Shown here: positions 34,160 through 43,020 of the stretch, piece after piece
How positions within the stretch are numbered: the first letter of the stretch is position 1
Layout of the letters: the number at the start of each line of letters is the position of its first letter
Assembly (NCBI RefSeq): GCF_008642315.1
Contig: NZ_CP029192.1
Coordinates: forward strand, 1,984,001 to 2,048,000
Length of the DNA stretch: 64,000 nucleotides
From: Streptomyces venezuelae
GTDB taxonomy: Bacteria > Actinomycetota > Actinomycetes > Streptomycetales > Streptomycetaceae
Direction: 5' to 3'
Notes under the pieces: model-generated
Database searches by the model: none
What the model saw: only the letters and a program-made list of their open reading frames with translations
Told to the model about the DNA's origin: nothing
Made by a program: the position numbers and the translations under genes

Positions 34160-34828
34160 ATGTCTGCGTACGGCCTCAAAGAGAAACACCCGGCATCGCA
34201 ACGACTCATCGTCCTCGACTTCGACGGCGTTCTGCTCGACACCGAACGCATCGCCCTTGAGACGTGGACCGTCGTACTGGACGAAGCAGGCATCGATCTG
34301 CCCGACGGAATACCCACGCACCCCGACGGGACTCTCGCGCGCGACGCCCTGAACGGGGCGCTCACCTCCCTGCTCGGGCAGGAGAGGGCGCGCACGTCCT
34401 GGGACGTGTTCGAGCACGAGAACCAGCGGCGCGCGGACCGGGAGCCGCTGGCCCCGGCCACCCGGTCCTTCCTGGACCACTGCCGCGCCGGAGGCCACCG
34501 GCTCGCCGTCGCCTCCGGCAACGCGCACTCCTGGGTGGCGGGCCACCTGGACCGGCTCGGGATCAGGTCGCACTTCGCGTCGGTGTCCTGCGCCGGTCGC
34601 GGCCTCGCCCCGAAACCGGCCCCCGACGTCTACCTCGCCGCCCTGCGGCACGCCGGCCACACCTCCCACCGGGCGCTGGCCGTGGACGACTCCTTCGCCG
34701 GTCTGCGATCCGCGCACACCGCGGGAATTCCCGTCGCCTGGTTCACCGCCCGGCCCGCGGCCGCGCGGCCTCCCGTGCCATTGGCGCACCGCATTCAGGC
34801 GCTCGACGAGCTGAATTCCATTCTCTGA
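34160..34828 (+). CDS. HAD-superfamily phosphatase (phosphoglycolate/beta-phosphoglucomutase-like)
   Basis: A 222-residue HAD hydrolase from ATG 34160 (GGGGGAG 10 bases upstream). Motifs: VLDFDGVLLDTE (motif I, nucleophile Asp plus acid Asp), AVASGN (motif II), KPAPDVYL (motif III lysine) and ALAVDDSFAGLRSA (motif IV). Helical cap between residues about 30 and 90. It probably dephosphorylates a small sugar or intermediate. The following gene begins 154 bases later, so it may be the first gene of, or a neighbour to, the long coupled operon. The upstream region contains three copies of a ccggaat-like element (near 34033, 34113 and 34135), one a good palindrome. Confidence 0.85.
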   Translation: MSAYGLKEKHPASQRLIVLDFDGVLLDTERIALETWTVVLDEAGIDLPDGIPTHPDGTLARDALNGALTSLLGQERARTSWDVFEHENQRRADREPLAPATRSFLDHCRAGGHRLAVASGNAHSWVAGHLDRLGIRSHFASVSCAGRGLAPKPAPDVYLAALRHAGHTSHRALAVDDSFAGLRSAHTAGIPVAWFTARPAAARPPVPLAHRIQALDELNSIL

Positions 34829-34982
34829 CCTTCGCCACGCGCTCTGACCATATCCACGCGCTCTGACACTCTCTGTCCCTTTCTCGCGCATTCCGCCGCT
34901 CTTTTACGTTCCCGTCTCTGACGCTTCCTGACGTCTTGACGTTCCCGAGTCCACCACTCCGGCACATTTAGAGGTCATTTCC

Positions 34983-36059
34983 TTGAATCTCGCCACCGAA
35001 ATGCGAACTCTGGACCAACGCGTGAGCGAACTCGATCCGCTGCGGTTCGCAGAGCACATCCATGAATTGCCGGAGCTCAACGGGTCCGCCGACACGGGCG
35101 GCCTGGAGCGACTGGCGCTCCGGCTCCTCGACCGCGTCCCCGACGCCGTCACCGACGAGGCCACGGCCGGCGCGGCCCTGCGCGACCTGGGCTTCGTGCT
35201 CGCCTCCCTGGAGCGGCACGGCACCGACCACCGGTCCCTGCCCGGCGCGGAGGAGGCGCTGCTCAAGCTCGGCGCCCTCGTCGACGAAGTGCCGCGCGAC
35301 AGCGTCTACTCGTACTCCCTGCGCAACCCCGAGGACCGGCTGAGAACCTTCACCGCCCTCCCCGAGGAGGTCCTCTTCATCGAGGAGGTCCGCAGGGCGG
35401 GCATCGCCCTGCGGCCCGCCGTCGACCACCTCATGGCCGCGCTGCCGCTGCCCGTGCGCGACCCGCTTCTCGTGGAGCATCTGACCGCCGCCACCGAGGC
35501 GTTCAAGGTGTTCGCGCACGCCCTGCTGACCGTGAAGCGGAACATCACCCCGGAGGTCTTCTCCACCGGGATGCGGCCGTACTTCCCGCCGATGACGGTG
35601 GGCGGCACGGTGCTGTACGCGCCGGGCGGCGCCCAGATGACGCCGCTGCTCGTCGACATGGCGGTGCTCAGACCGGAGGCCGACGACCCCAGGCACGCGT
35701 GGTACGAGCAGTACCTCGACGAGAACCTGCTCTACCTCCCCGCGGCCTACCGTGCGGCGGGCGACACCATCATGGCGAGCCGCCCCCTGCTGCCCCGGCT
35801 CCTGGACGAGACCCCGGACGGCACCACGGTGGCCGTCTGGGCCCAACTGCGGCTGCTGATGCGGGAGATCCTGCACTTCCGGCTTCCGCACCTCCAGCTC
35901 GCCCGCGCCAACATGCGGATACGCCCGGACGGCTCCCTCGGCAGCGGCGGCTACACCACCGACTCCCTGGACCACCTGGTCGAGCTGACCACGGAACGCC
36001 ACCAACGGCTGGCCGACGCCTTCGCGGCCGCGCCGCCCCTCGATCACGCCACGGCCTAA
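34983..36059 (+). CDS. PrnB/DUF1864-like (indoleamine/tryptophan dioxygenase-superfamily) protein
   Basis: A 358-residue protein with a TTG start at 34983 preceded by GAGG; an ATG at 35001 is the alternative. The region GTVLYAPGGAQMTPLLVDMAVLRPEADD and the helical run REILHFRLPHLQLARANMRIRPDGSLGSGGYTTDSL resemble the monodechloroaminopyrrolnitrin synthase PrnB and DUF1864 family, which shares the heme-binding helical fold of tryptophan and indoleamine dioxygenases; the His in EILHFRLPH could be the proximal ligand, but I cannot prove it. PrnB rearranges 7-chlorotryptophan in pyrrolnitrin synthesis. Here no halogenase is present, so the substrate must differ. First coupled gene of the cluster, 9 bases before the GHMP kinase gene. 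Confidence 0.65.
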   Translation: MNLATEMRTLDQRVSELDPLRFAEHIHELPELNGSADTGGLERLALRLLDRVPDAVTDEATAGAALRDLGFVLASLERHGTDHRSLPGAEEALLKLGALVDEVPRDSVYSYSLRNPEDRLRTFTALPEEVLFIEEVRRAGIALRPAVDHLMAALPLPVRDPLLVEHLTAATEAFKVFAHALLTVKRNITPEVFSTGMRPYFPPMTVGGTVLYAPGGAQMTPLLVDMAVLRPEADDPRHAWYEQYLDENLLYLPAAYRAAGDTIMASRPLLPRLLDETPDGTTVAVWAQLRLLMREILHFRLPHLQLARANMRIRPDGSLGSGGYTTDSLDHLVELTTERHQRLADAFAAAPPLDHATA

Positions 36060-36068
36060 GGCGGAGAG

Positions 36069-37142
36069 ATGTTCACGTCCTTCACCCCCGGAACCATCCA
36101 CCATCCGCTGACCGCACCGCTCGGCCCGCTCGACCCGGCCGACGAGACGGCGATCCGCTACCCCACGCGCCTGAACGCCATGGCACTCCAGCCGGGCGCC
36201 ATCGCGGGCGACAACAACCTCATCTACGACGCGGGCGAACTGGTCTTCTCCGTCGCCCGGTTCCACCGCGTGCGCCTGCGCAGGCTCGCCCCCGGCGAAG
36301 GCCTCGTCCTGGACCCGGCCGTCGCGCGCCCCGCGCTCGTCGAGCACGCCGCCCGCATCATGTGCACCGCCCTCGGCGTCGACTGCGACCTGCACGTGGG
36401 CGTGGACAGCGACCCGCTGCCCGTACACGCGGGCTTCGGCTCCAGCAGCAGCCTGATCGCCGCGGTCGCGACCGCCGTCAACCACCTCTACGGCAACCCC
36501 GTGGACCGCGCGGACCTGCTGCCCTTCCTCACCAGCAACCACGGCGAGGAACACACCGAGGGCAGCGACAAGCTCATGCCCGTCCAGTGCATCGGCGGCT
36601 CCGCCGCCTCCGGGCTCTACCCCGGCGGTGTGCAGGTCGTCGCGGGCCGCAGCACGGTCGTCCTCACCGCTGCCGTACCGGAGGAGCTCACGCTGGTCAT
36701 CGGCGTGCCCACGGCGCTGCAAGAGCGGTCGACGGACGAGCTGATGGCCGCCGAGATCGACATGTTCGGCCGCTTCCGCGAGACCGGCGAACGCTGGGCG
36801 CCGACCATCGCCTTCCGGATGCTCCACGAGGCCATGCCCGCCGCGCTCCGCGGCGACCTCCGCCCGCTCGGGGACCTCGTCTTCGACTACCGCTTCCGCA
36901 TGGGGAGCATCGAGAACTGCTCCTTCTCCCACCCCGGTCTGAGCGAACTCGCCACCAGTCTCGAACCGTTGAAGGCCGACGGGACGGCGACCGTCCTCGC
37001 GCTGTCCTCCGTCGGCCCCGCGTTCTTCGCGCTCACCGCCGACCCCGACACGTGCGAGTCCTTCTTCGCGGAGCACGGCATGCGGGTCATCCGGGCGCTC
37101 CCCCACAACGGCACCTACGAAGAGATCGAGCCCACCCGATGA
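36069..37142 (+). CDS. GHMP-family kinase
   Basis: A 357-residue protein of the GHMP (galactokinase/homoserine/mevalonate kinase) superfamily. The nucleotide-binding motif 2 is PVHAGFGSSSSLIAAVATAVNHLYG (residues about 118-143). A conserved GSDKLMPVQCIGGSAASGL lies near the active site. Motif 3 (VGPAFFALTAD, about residue 325) matches the Gly-rich C-terminal loop. It likely phosphorylates a sugar or a small hydroxy/amine substrate of the cluster. The start is ATG 36069 with GGCGGAGAG upstream. It overlaps the methyltransferase gene by ATGA. Confidence 0.8.
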   Translation: MFTSFTPGTIHHPLTAPLGPLDPADETAIRYPTRLNAMALQPGAIAGDNNLIYDAGELVFSVARFHRVRLRRLAPGEGLVLDPAVARPALVEHAARIMCTALGVDCDLHVGVDSDPLPVHAGFGSSSSLIAAVATAVNHLYGNPVDRADLLPFLTSNHGEEHTEGSDKLMPVQCIGGSAASGLYPGGVQVVAGRSTVVLTAAVPEELTLVIGVPTALQERSTDELMAAEIDMFGRFRETGERWAPTIAFRMLHEAMPAALRGDLRPLGDLVFDYRFRMGSIENCSFSHPGLSELATSLEPLKADGTATVLALSSVGPAFFALTADPDTCESFFAEHGMRVIRALPHNGTYEEIEPTR

Positions 37143-37849
37143 CTCTCCCCGCCACCGCGGCCGAGCGCGCCGCCACCTACTGGAACGCCCCGGAGACGGT
37201 ACGCGACTTCGCGGCGCTCACCGCCCAGCCCTACCTCGTCGAGATCCTCTCCCGGTACGCCGACGACCCCGCCGGGCCCGCCCTCGACCTCGGCTGCGGC
37301 GGCGGACGCAACACCGTCGCCCTCCTCGAACACGGCCGCACGGTCGTCGCCGTGGACCTGCACCAGGCCATGGTCGAGGCGACCCGCGAGGCCACCGCGC
37401 ACTTCCCCGCCGACCGGATCACCGTCCGGCAGGGCGCGGCCGACGCCGTCCCCGCCGACGACGACACCTTCGCCCTCGCCGTGTGCTACGGCGTCCTGCA
37501 CAACGCCCCCACGCCGGCGCGGTTCAGGTCCTCGGTCGCGGAGTTGGCGCGGGTGCTGCGGCCCGGCGCCGTGCTCGCGCTCAACACCTTCACCGCCGAC
37601 TCCCTCGACCCGCGGCTGCGCCCCGGGGAGACCCCGGGCCAGTACGTCCTGCCGGACGACGTCCCCATGACGCTGCTGCCCACCGAGGAGATCCTCGCCG
37701 CGCTGGCCTCCGTGGGCCTGCGCCCCGAGGGCGAGGTGCACACCTACGTACGCGACCTCGACGTCGGCCCGCGCGCGGTGCTCCGCTGCGAGCTGCGCCA
37801 CGACGGAGGCACCGGCGGCAACGGTGAGGACGGGAGCCGGAATGCCTGA
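37139..37849 (+). CDS. SAM-dependent methyltransferase
   Basis: A 236-residue class I methyltransferase, starting at an ATG that overlaps the GHMP gene stop (ATGA). SAM motif I is ALDLGCGGGRNTVALL, motif II region VAVDLHQAMVEAT, and the post-I segment VRQGAADAVP and LAVCYGVLHN follow. The C-terminal part PEGEVHTYVRDLDVGPRAVLRCEL closes the fold. Small-molecule O-, N- or C-methylation is likely; no substrate clue is visible. It overlaps the decarboxylase gene by 8 bases. Confidence 0.87.
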   Translation: MTLPATAAERAATYWNAPETVRDFAALTAQPYLVEILSRYADDPAGPALDLGCGGGRNTVALLEHGRTVVAVDLHQAMVEATREATAHFPADRITVRQGAADAVPADDDTFALAVCYGVLHNAPTPARFRSSVAELARVLRPGAVLALNTFTADSLDPRLRPGETPGQYVLPDDVPMTLLPTEEILAALASVGLRPEGEVHTYVRDLDVGPRAVLRCELRHDGGTGGNGEDGSRNA

Positions 37850-40268
37850 CCTGTCCGACGGGTCGACCGAGTGCGACCCGTTCCCCGAGACCGCGCTGCC
37901 CACCGACGAGCTGTCCGCCGCCCTCGCCGACCGGCTCGCCGAAGTCCCCGACTGGCACTCCGCGACGGACCCGGTACGCCTCGGCTTCGCGATGAGCGAG
38001 CCGCACCCCCTCGCGCTGCACGCCGCCGGGATGTTCGCCGCCCGCAACCCCAACAACGTCGGCGTGCACACCCGCTTCGGCGACGGCGTGCGCGGCACCC
38101 GCCGCCTCGAGCGGGAGGCCGTCCTCGCCCTGGGCGGCCTGATGCACGCCGACTCCGCCGACGGCTACCTGACCAGCGGCGCCAACGAAGGCACCCTCGC
38201 CGGCCTGCGCGTGGGCCGCAACGCCCTGCGGGCCGCGGGGTGCCGCCGGGTGGTCGTCCTCGCCTCCGCCCTCACCCACCACTCCGTGGCCAAGGCCGCC
38301 GAGATCCTCGACGTGGACCTCCGGGTGCTGCCAGCCGGGCCCGGCTGGCTCCTCGAACCGGACGCGCTGGAGGCGGCGTTCGACGCGCTGGAGGCCGACG
38401 GGGAGAGCACCGGCGTCATCGTCGTCTCCACCGCGGGGTACTACAACACGGGCCTCACCGACCCGATCGACCGCATCAGCTCCCTCCTGGGCCGCCGCGT
38501 CGACGGGGCGTCGCCGCTGCGGTTCTTCCACCACGTCGACGCCGCGCACGGCGGCATGATCCTGCCGTTCACCGCGCCGGACATCCCCTTCGACTTCCGC
38601 AACCGCTTCGTCCACTCCATGGTCCTCGACCCGCACAAGTCCGGCCTGATGCCGTACAGCTGCGGGGTCTTCCTGTGCCGCAAGGGTCTGCTCGGACACG
38701 GGGCGATCCCGGCGCCGATGTCCGGCTTCGTGGACGAGACGGTCACCGGGTCCCGCTCGGGCGCCACCGCCGCCGCGCTCTGGGCCCTGGTCTTCGGGCT
38801 CGCGGCCGAGGGCTACCGCGAGACGTTCCGCGGCTGCCTCGACCTCAGGGGCCACCTGGCCGCCGCGATCCGGGCGGCGGACCCGGACGCGGTCCTGCTG
38901 CCCTCGCCCGGGAACACCGTCCTCGTCGTCGGCTTCGCCACGGAGGGCGGCGCTCTCCCCGGCAAGCTGAAGGAGCACTACCGCCTCGTCGGCAACACCC
39001 TGCCCTGGACGGACGGCGAGGGGCGGACCACGGACCGGCTCTTCCACCACTTCTACGTCATGCCACACATGACACGCGGTCACATCGACGCGTTCGCCGC
39101 CGACCTGGCCGCCGCGCTCGCCGAGCCCGTCACCGAAGCCGGGCGCGCACCCGTGGCGCCGCCCGTGCCCGCCGAGCTGAAACACCTGCGCGGCAGCAGC
39201 GCGTGCCTGCGCCACCTCGTCGTCCACCCGCCGCACCGACGCGACCCGGACGACTACCCGCACGCCTACTCCTTCCACACCTTCCGCAACCGCGCCGAAC
39301 TCGGTGAGCAGCTGCGGGTCGAGAGCTGGGCGCCGTCGGACACCGAGGGCGGCGACCTGCTGGTGTACGCACCGGACTTCGACGCGCCCTTCGACAACGA
39401 GCTGTTCGGCGTGCTGTCGCCGCGGAAGTTCTCACTGGAGGTCCTGGACCGCAACCAGCAGAAACTGTCGCTGGTCGGCGCCGCCCACCTCTCCGTCTTC
39501 GAGGACGCCGAGGAGCGCCCGCACACGCCCGTCCTGCTCGTCAACTTCCACGCCGACGGCGGCTTCCGCTCCGCGGAGTACAAGTACGGGGACCGCTGGC
39601 ACGCCGACGAACTCCAGGTGTTCGAGGACTCGTTGGTCGTCAAGGTCGGCAAGGACGCCCGCAGCATCCGCCGTACCGGCGACGACTACTCGTTCTCCAT
39701 CGACACCTCGCTGGAGCTCAGGGTCGCACTGGTGGACGGCGACGCCCCGCCGCGCCTGGAGCGGGTGGCACGGCACGCCGACTCCGCGCTGCCGCGCCGC
39801 CGCCACCTGCTGCGCGGCCAGTACCGCCGTTTCCCGAACCGCTTCTTCGACGTCATCGTGTCGCTCACCGTCGGGCGCGACTTCACCGGCACGGTCGGCA
39901 CGGACACGCTCCTCGCCGACGCGCTCCAGGGCAGCTCGCTGCTGGCCCGCTCCGCCGAGCTGGACCTCGCGCGCGTGCTGCCGCGCTTCGCGGAGGGGCG
40001 GCTGTGCACCGGCCTCGAAGCGGTCGGGGCCGCCGGTGGGCCCGGCGGCCGGTACGAGATGTCCGTCGGCCTCGGCCTCGGCGCGCGGCTGCGCCGGGAG
40101 CTGCCGGGCATCGACGTCGGCGCACCGGAGGGCCTGGAGCCGCGGGACGTGGTGGCCTGGGCCGAGCGGCTCTACCCCGTCGCCCGGCGCCTCCAGCTCG
40201 CGGGCGCCGACCGCGACGGCATCCGGCGCCCGCACTGGCCGGCCGGGGCGACGGGCGGCACCGCATGA
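37842..40268 (+). CDS. PLP-dependent (group II-like) decarboxylase with ~380-residue C-terminal domain
   Basis: An 808-residue protein starting at ATG 37842 (GGGAG six bases upstream). Residues about 1-428 are a fold-type I PLP decarboxylase: GANEGTLAG, LTHHSVAKAAEI, HVDAAHGGMILPF (Asp for the pyridine N) and VLDPHKSGLMPYSCGVF, where K266 binds PLP. Group II amino-acid decarboxylases and sphingosine-1-phosphate lyases share this. Residues about 429-808 are extra: beta-rich, beginning LRHLVVHPPHRRDPDDYPHAYSFHTFRN, with ADGGFRSAEYKYGDRW and RRFPNRFFDVIVSL. I do not recognise this domain. Typical decarboxylases end near 480, so the protein is nearly double length. It could decarboxylate an amino-acid-like intermediate bound to or recognised by the second domain. 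It overlaps the next gene by ATGA. Confidence 0.8.
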   Translation: MPDLSDGSTECDPFPETALPTDELSAALADRLAEVPDWHSATDPVRLGFAMSEPHPLALHAAGMFAARNPNNVGVHTRFGDGVRGTRRLEREAVLALGGLMHADSADGYLTSGANEGTLAGLRVGRNALRAAGCRRVVVLASALTHHSVAKAAEILDVDLRVLPAGPGWLLEPDALEAAFDALEADGESTGVIVVSTAGYYNTGLTDPIDRISSLLGRRVDGASPLRFFHHVDAAHGGMILPFTAPDIPFDFRNRFVHSMVLDPHKSGLMPYSCGVFLCRKGLLGHGAIPAPMSGFVDETVTGSRSGATAAALWALVFGLAAEGYRETFRGCLDLRGHLAAAIRAADPDAVLLPSPGNTVLVVGFATEGGALPGKLKEHYRLVGNTLPWTDGEGRTTDRLFHHFYVMPHMTRGHIDAFAADLAAALAEPVTEAGRAPVAPPVPAELKHLRGSSACLRHLVVHPPHRRDPDDYPHAYSFHTFRNRAELGEQLRVESWAPSDTEGGDLLVYAPDFDAPFDNELFGVLSPRKFSLEVLDRNQQKLSLVGAAHLSVFEDAEERPHTPVLLVNFHADGGFRSAEYKYGDRWHADELQVFEDSLVVKVGKDARSIRRTGDDYSFSIDTSLELRVALVDGDAPPRLERVARHADSALPRRRHLLRGQYRRFPNRFFDVIVSLTVGRDFTGTVGTDTLLADALQGSSLLARSAELDLARVLPRFAEGRLCTGLEAVGAAGGPGGRYEMSVGLGLGARLRRELPGIDVGAPEGLEPRDVVAWAERLYPVARRLQLAGADRDGIRRPHWPAGATGGTA

Positions 40269-41842
40269 CCGTCGCCGCGACAGCGCTGCTGTGGGCGGTC
40301 CTCGGCTGGGGCGTCCTCCTCACCGGCCGGGCCGTCGTCACCGAACGCGCGCTCCGGGCCGCGCGCCGCGCCCCCGTCCCCGAGCCGGGGAAGGAGGCGC
40401 CGCACGTCGCGCTGCTCATCCCCGCCCTGCGGGAACAGGACCTCCTGGCCGAGGTCGTGGGCGCGACGGCCCGCCTGGACTACCCGCCCGAGCTGCTGCA
40501 CATCGTCGTGATCACCACCGAACGCGAGGAGCGCGAGCGACAGGAGCGGGTCGCCGAACTCCCGGACCTGGCACGCCGCCTGCTCGCGGCGCCGGACGAC
40601 GCGACCGCCGGGGCGCAGCTGTCCGGCATCGTGCCGTCCTCCCGCGCCCGCGACGCGGCGGCCCGCGTACGGGCCGCCGCGGACCCCGCGCAAGCCCTGC
40701 ACGACGAGGTCGCCGACGCCCCCACCACCCGGGACGTGGCCGCCGCGCTGCTCCCCGACGTCGCCGCCCTGCACCCCAAGACGGCCCTGTACCACCTGCA
40801 CTACGACGAGCCCGCGGGCGCGAAGAGCAGCCAACTGGTGTACGCGGTCGAGCAACTGGGCCGGCTGCTGCCCGCGGACGCCGACCCGTCCCGCACCTAC
40901 GTCGGCGTCTACGACGCGGACTCCCAGCCGGACCGCACCACCCTGCGCCATCTCGCCCATGCCACGGACCGGGCCCGCCGCGCGGGACAGCCCCTGCCCA
41001 CCCTCGTCCAGCAGCTGCCGCTCCAGCTGCGCCGCCCGCACGCGGCCCGCGGCGGCCTCACCGACCTGACGCTGCGCGCCCACGCCGTGGCCGACCTGCG
41101 GCGGCGCATGGGCATCGAGGCGCACCGGCTGCGCACCAGGGTCCGGCTGCGCGCGCTGCGGCTGCCCGACGGGCTGCGCACGGTCCTCGACCCGGTCGTG
41201 TACGGCATCGGCGCGGGCCTGTTCGTCCGCCACGACAGGCTCGTGGCCATCGGCATGTACGAGGAGCCGGTCGACGACCTCCTCATCGGCTACAAGCTGT
41301 CGGCCGCCGGGGAGAGCGCCGTGGTGCTGCCGGTCCACAACCTCGTGGACCGCTACGCCCGGGTCGGCTCGCTCGCCAAGGCGTACAGCCTGGTCGCCCT
41401 GGGGAGCGTGGTGGGCTGCCTGCGGCTGCTGCGCGATCCGGCGCTGCGCGCCTTCGGGCGGCGCAACACGGTGACGCTCGTCAAAGAGGGCCTGGACACC
41501 GTGTGGTGGTTCCTCGGGCCGCCGTGCGTGATCGCCGCCGTCTTGGTGCTCGGCGTGCGGGGCGACCTCTCGACGCTCCTGGTGTGGGGCGTCGCGGCCG
41601 GCGCGTACCTGGTCCTGCACGCCCTGATCAGCATGGGCCACGCCACCCGCTTCCTCGCCGGCCACGAAGGCGCCCACGAACGGGCCGAGCCGCTGCGCGG
41701 CGGCGGGGCACCGGCCCTGCTGCTGCCCCTCATCCTCCTCCAACCGGTGCTGCACTGGCTCGGCCCCCTGCGCCTCGCCGTCGCCCGCGCCCTCGGTCCG
41801 CTCGCCCGGCGCCCGCTCGCCATGGGCAAGACGGAACGCTGA
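40265..41842 (+). CDS. Membrane-anchored family 2-type glycosyltransferase
   Basis: A 525-residue membrane protein. An N-terminal helix (ATALLWAVLGWGVLLTGRA) is followed by a GT-A domain: LLIPALREQDLLAEVV, DYPPELLHIVVITT, and the metal-binding DxD at D217-A-D219 (GVYDADSQPD). The acceptor motif region IGAGLFVRHDRL and EEPVDDLLIGYKLSAAG resembles GT2 synthases. The C-terminal third has several membrane helices (WFLGPPCVIAAVLVLGV, LLVWGVAAGAYLVLHAL, LLLPLILLQPVLHWLGPL). It probably transfers a sugar or polymerises glycosyl units on the inner face of the membrane. Coupled to the decarboxylase gene by ATGA. Confidence 0.78.
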   Translation: MTVAATALLWAVLGWGVLLTGRAVVTERALRAARRAPVPEPGKEAPHVALLIPALREQDLLAEVVGATARLDYPPELLHIVVITTEREERERQERVAELPDLARRLLAAPDDATAGAQLSGIVPSSRARDAAARVRAAADPAQALHDEVADAPTTRDVAAALLPDVAALHPKTALYHLHYDEPAGAKSSQLVYAVEQLGRLLPADADPSRTYVGVYDADSQPDRTTLRHLAHATDRARRAGQPLPTLVQQLPLQLRRPHAARGGLTDLTLRAHAVADLRRRMGIEAHRLRTRVRLRALRLPDGLRTVLDPVVYGIGAGLFVRHDRLVAIGMYEEPVDDLLIGYKLSAAGESAVVLPVHNLVDRYARVGSLAKAYSLVALGSVVGCLRLLRDPALRAFGRRNTVTLVKEGLDTVWWFLGPPCVIAAVLVLGVRGDLSTLLVWGVAAGAYLVLHALISMGHATRFLAGHEGAHERAEPLRGGGAPALLLPLILLQPVLHWLGPLRLAVARALGPLARRPLAMGKTER

Positions 41843-41916
41843 CCCCGCCCTTGCCCACCGCCTCCCCCGTCCCGTCCACCCCGCCCATCCCGTACGACGC
41901 AAAGGACCTCCCCACC

Positions 41917-43020
41917 ATGAACACCCCAGCCGACACCCCCGAGATCCACCTGTCGACCGTGGTGATGGCCCACCCTCGGCGCGCGGCCGCCGCCCGCGAG
42001 CTGTGCGCGCGCCACCCCGAGCTCGACGCCCGTCTGATCACCGATCCGGACCCGGAGGGCCCGCCCTCCGCCCTGCGCACGGCCCGCCTGGCCTGGCAGT
42101 CGGTCGCCCCCGGCGCCACCCACCACCTGGTCCTCCAGGACGACGCGATCCTCGCCCCCGACTTCGCCGCCCGGCTGCGGGACCTGATCGCCGCCCGGCC
42201 CGACGCCTCGCTGAGCCTGTTCACCGAGTGGGGCTCGCGCACCGCCAACGCCGTGCGCGTCGCCGCCCTGCGCGGCCACGACCTGGCCCCCGTCGTCGAC
42301 GACTACCTGCCCTCGGTCGCCCTGGTGCTCCCCGCCCCCGTCGCCCTCGGCTTCGAGGAGTTCGCGGCCGCCAAGACCGCGCAGGGCGACACCGACGACG
42401 TCGCGCTCCTCAACCACCTCGCCGCCACCGGCACGGAGACCGTCGTGCCGGTCGCGAACCTCGTCGACCACGCCAACCCCGCCAGCCTCGTCGGCAACGA
42501 CGTGATGGGGCCGCGCAGCGCCGCCTGCTTCCCCGCCTCGGCCCCCGCCGTACGGCCCGGCCCGCGGGAACTCGTCCGGCTGGACACCGTCCCGTACTTC
42601 TGCTGGTGGGAGCAGCTCGCCGTCGCCTACGTACGCGACGCCACCTCCCCCGACGGCTGGCGGCGCGTCCCGGCCGAGGACGCCCTCCTGGAGCGCGGCA
42701 TCACCCGCGAGCACGTCGTCGGTGCGCTGCGCGAGGCGCTGGACGGCCTGCCGCACCGCGCCTTCGTGCACGACCGCGTCAGCGACGTGCTGCTCACGGA
42801 GATCTGGACGACCGCCTACGCCCTCGGCGTGGTGACCCGCGAGAGCGGCGCCGCGCCCGACCTCACCGCTCCCCTGGCCCGTACCGCACTCGCCACGCTC
42901 GCGCCCGGCGCGCTGCGCCGCGTCGTTCCCGCGGGCTGGCTCGCGGGCGTGGGCGAGCTGCTGGCGCCGCTGGTGGCCGACGGCGTGGCGCGCGGTGCGG
43001 AAGCGGGCACGGGCTCGTGA
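41917..43020 (+). CDS. Putative glycosyltransferase (QDDA-motif family)
   Basis: A 367-residue protein from ATG 41917 (AAAGGA about 13 bases upstream). It starts like a GT family: STVVMAHPRRAAAARELCARHPELDARLITDPDPEGPPSALRTARLAW, then HHLVLQDDAILAPDFAARLRDLI, with LQDDA as a probable DxD-type metal motif, LSLFTEWGS, and VDDYLPSVALVLPAPVA. From about residue 200 the second half (YFCWWEQLAVAYVRD, ALREALDGLPHRAFVHDRV) is unrecognised. No signal peptide. The family is widespread in Streptomyces as far as I recall, but not characterised. It overlaps the ABC ATPase gene by GTGA, so it is part of the same transcript. Confidence 0.65.
   Translation: MNTPADTPEIHLSTVVMAHPRRAAAARELCARHPELDARLITDPDPEGPPSALRTARLAWQSVAPGATHHLVLQDDAILAPDFAARLRDLIAARPDASLSLFTEWGSRTANAVRVAALRGHDLAPVVDDYLPSVALVLPAPVALGFEEFAAAKTAQGDTDDVALLNHLAATGTETVVPVANLVDHANPASLVGNDVMGPRSAACFPASAPAVRPGPRELVRLDTVPYFCWWEQLAVAYVRDATSPDGWRRVPAEDALLERGITREHVVGALREALDGLPHRAFVHDRVSDVLLTEIWTTAYALGVVTRESGAAPDLTAPLARTALATLAPGALRRVVPAGWLAGVGELLAPLVADGVARGAEAGTGS

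Noticed and set aside
34983..36059. Pyrrolnitrin biosynthesis
   Set aside because: The PrnB-like protein is isolated from PrnA, PrnC and PrnD homologues and from any halogenase, so pyrrolnitrin is not indicated.
39304..43020. A 1238-residue plus-strand frame
   Set aside because: Only its last 367 residues (from 41917) look like a real protein; the earlier part is a shifted reading of the decarboxylase and glycosyltransferase genes.
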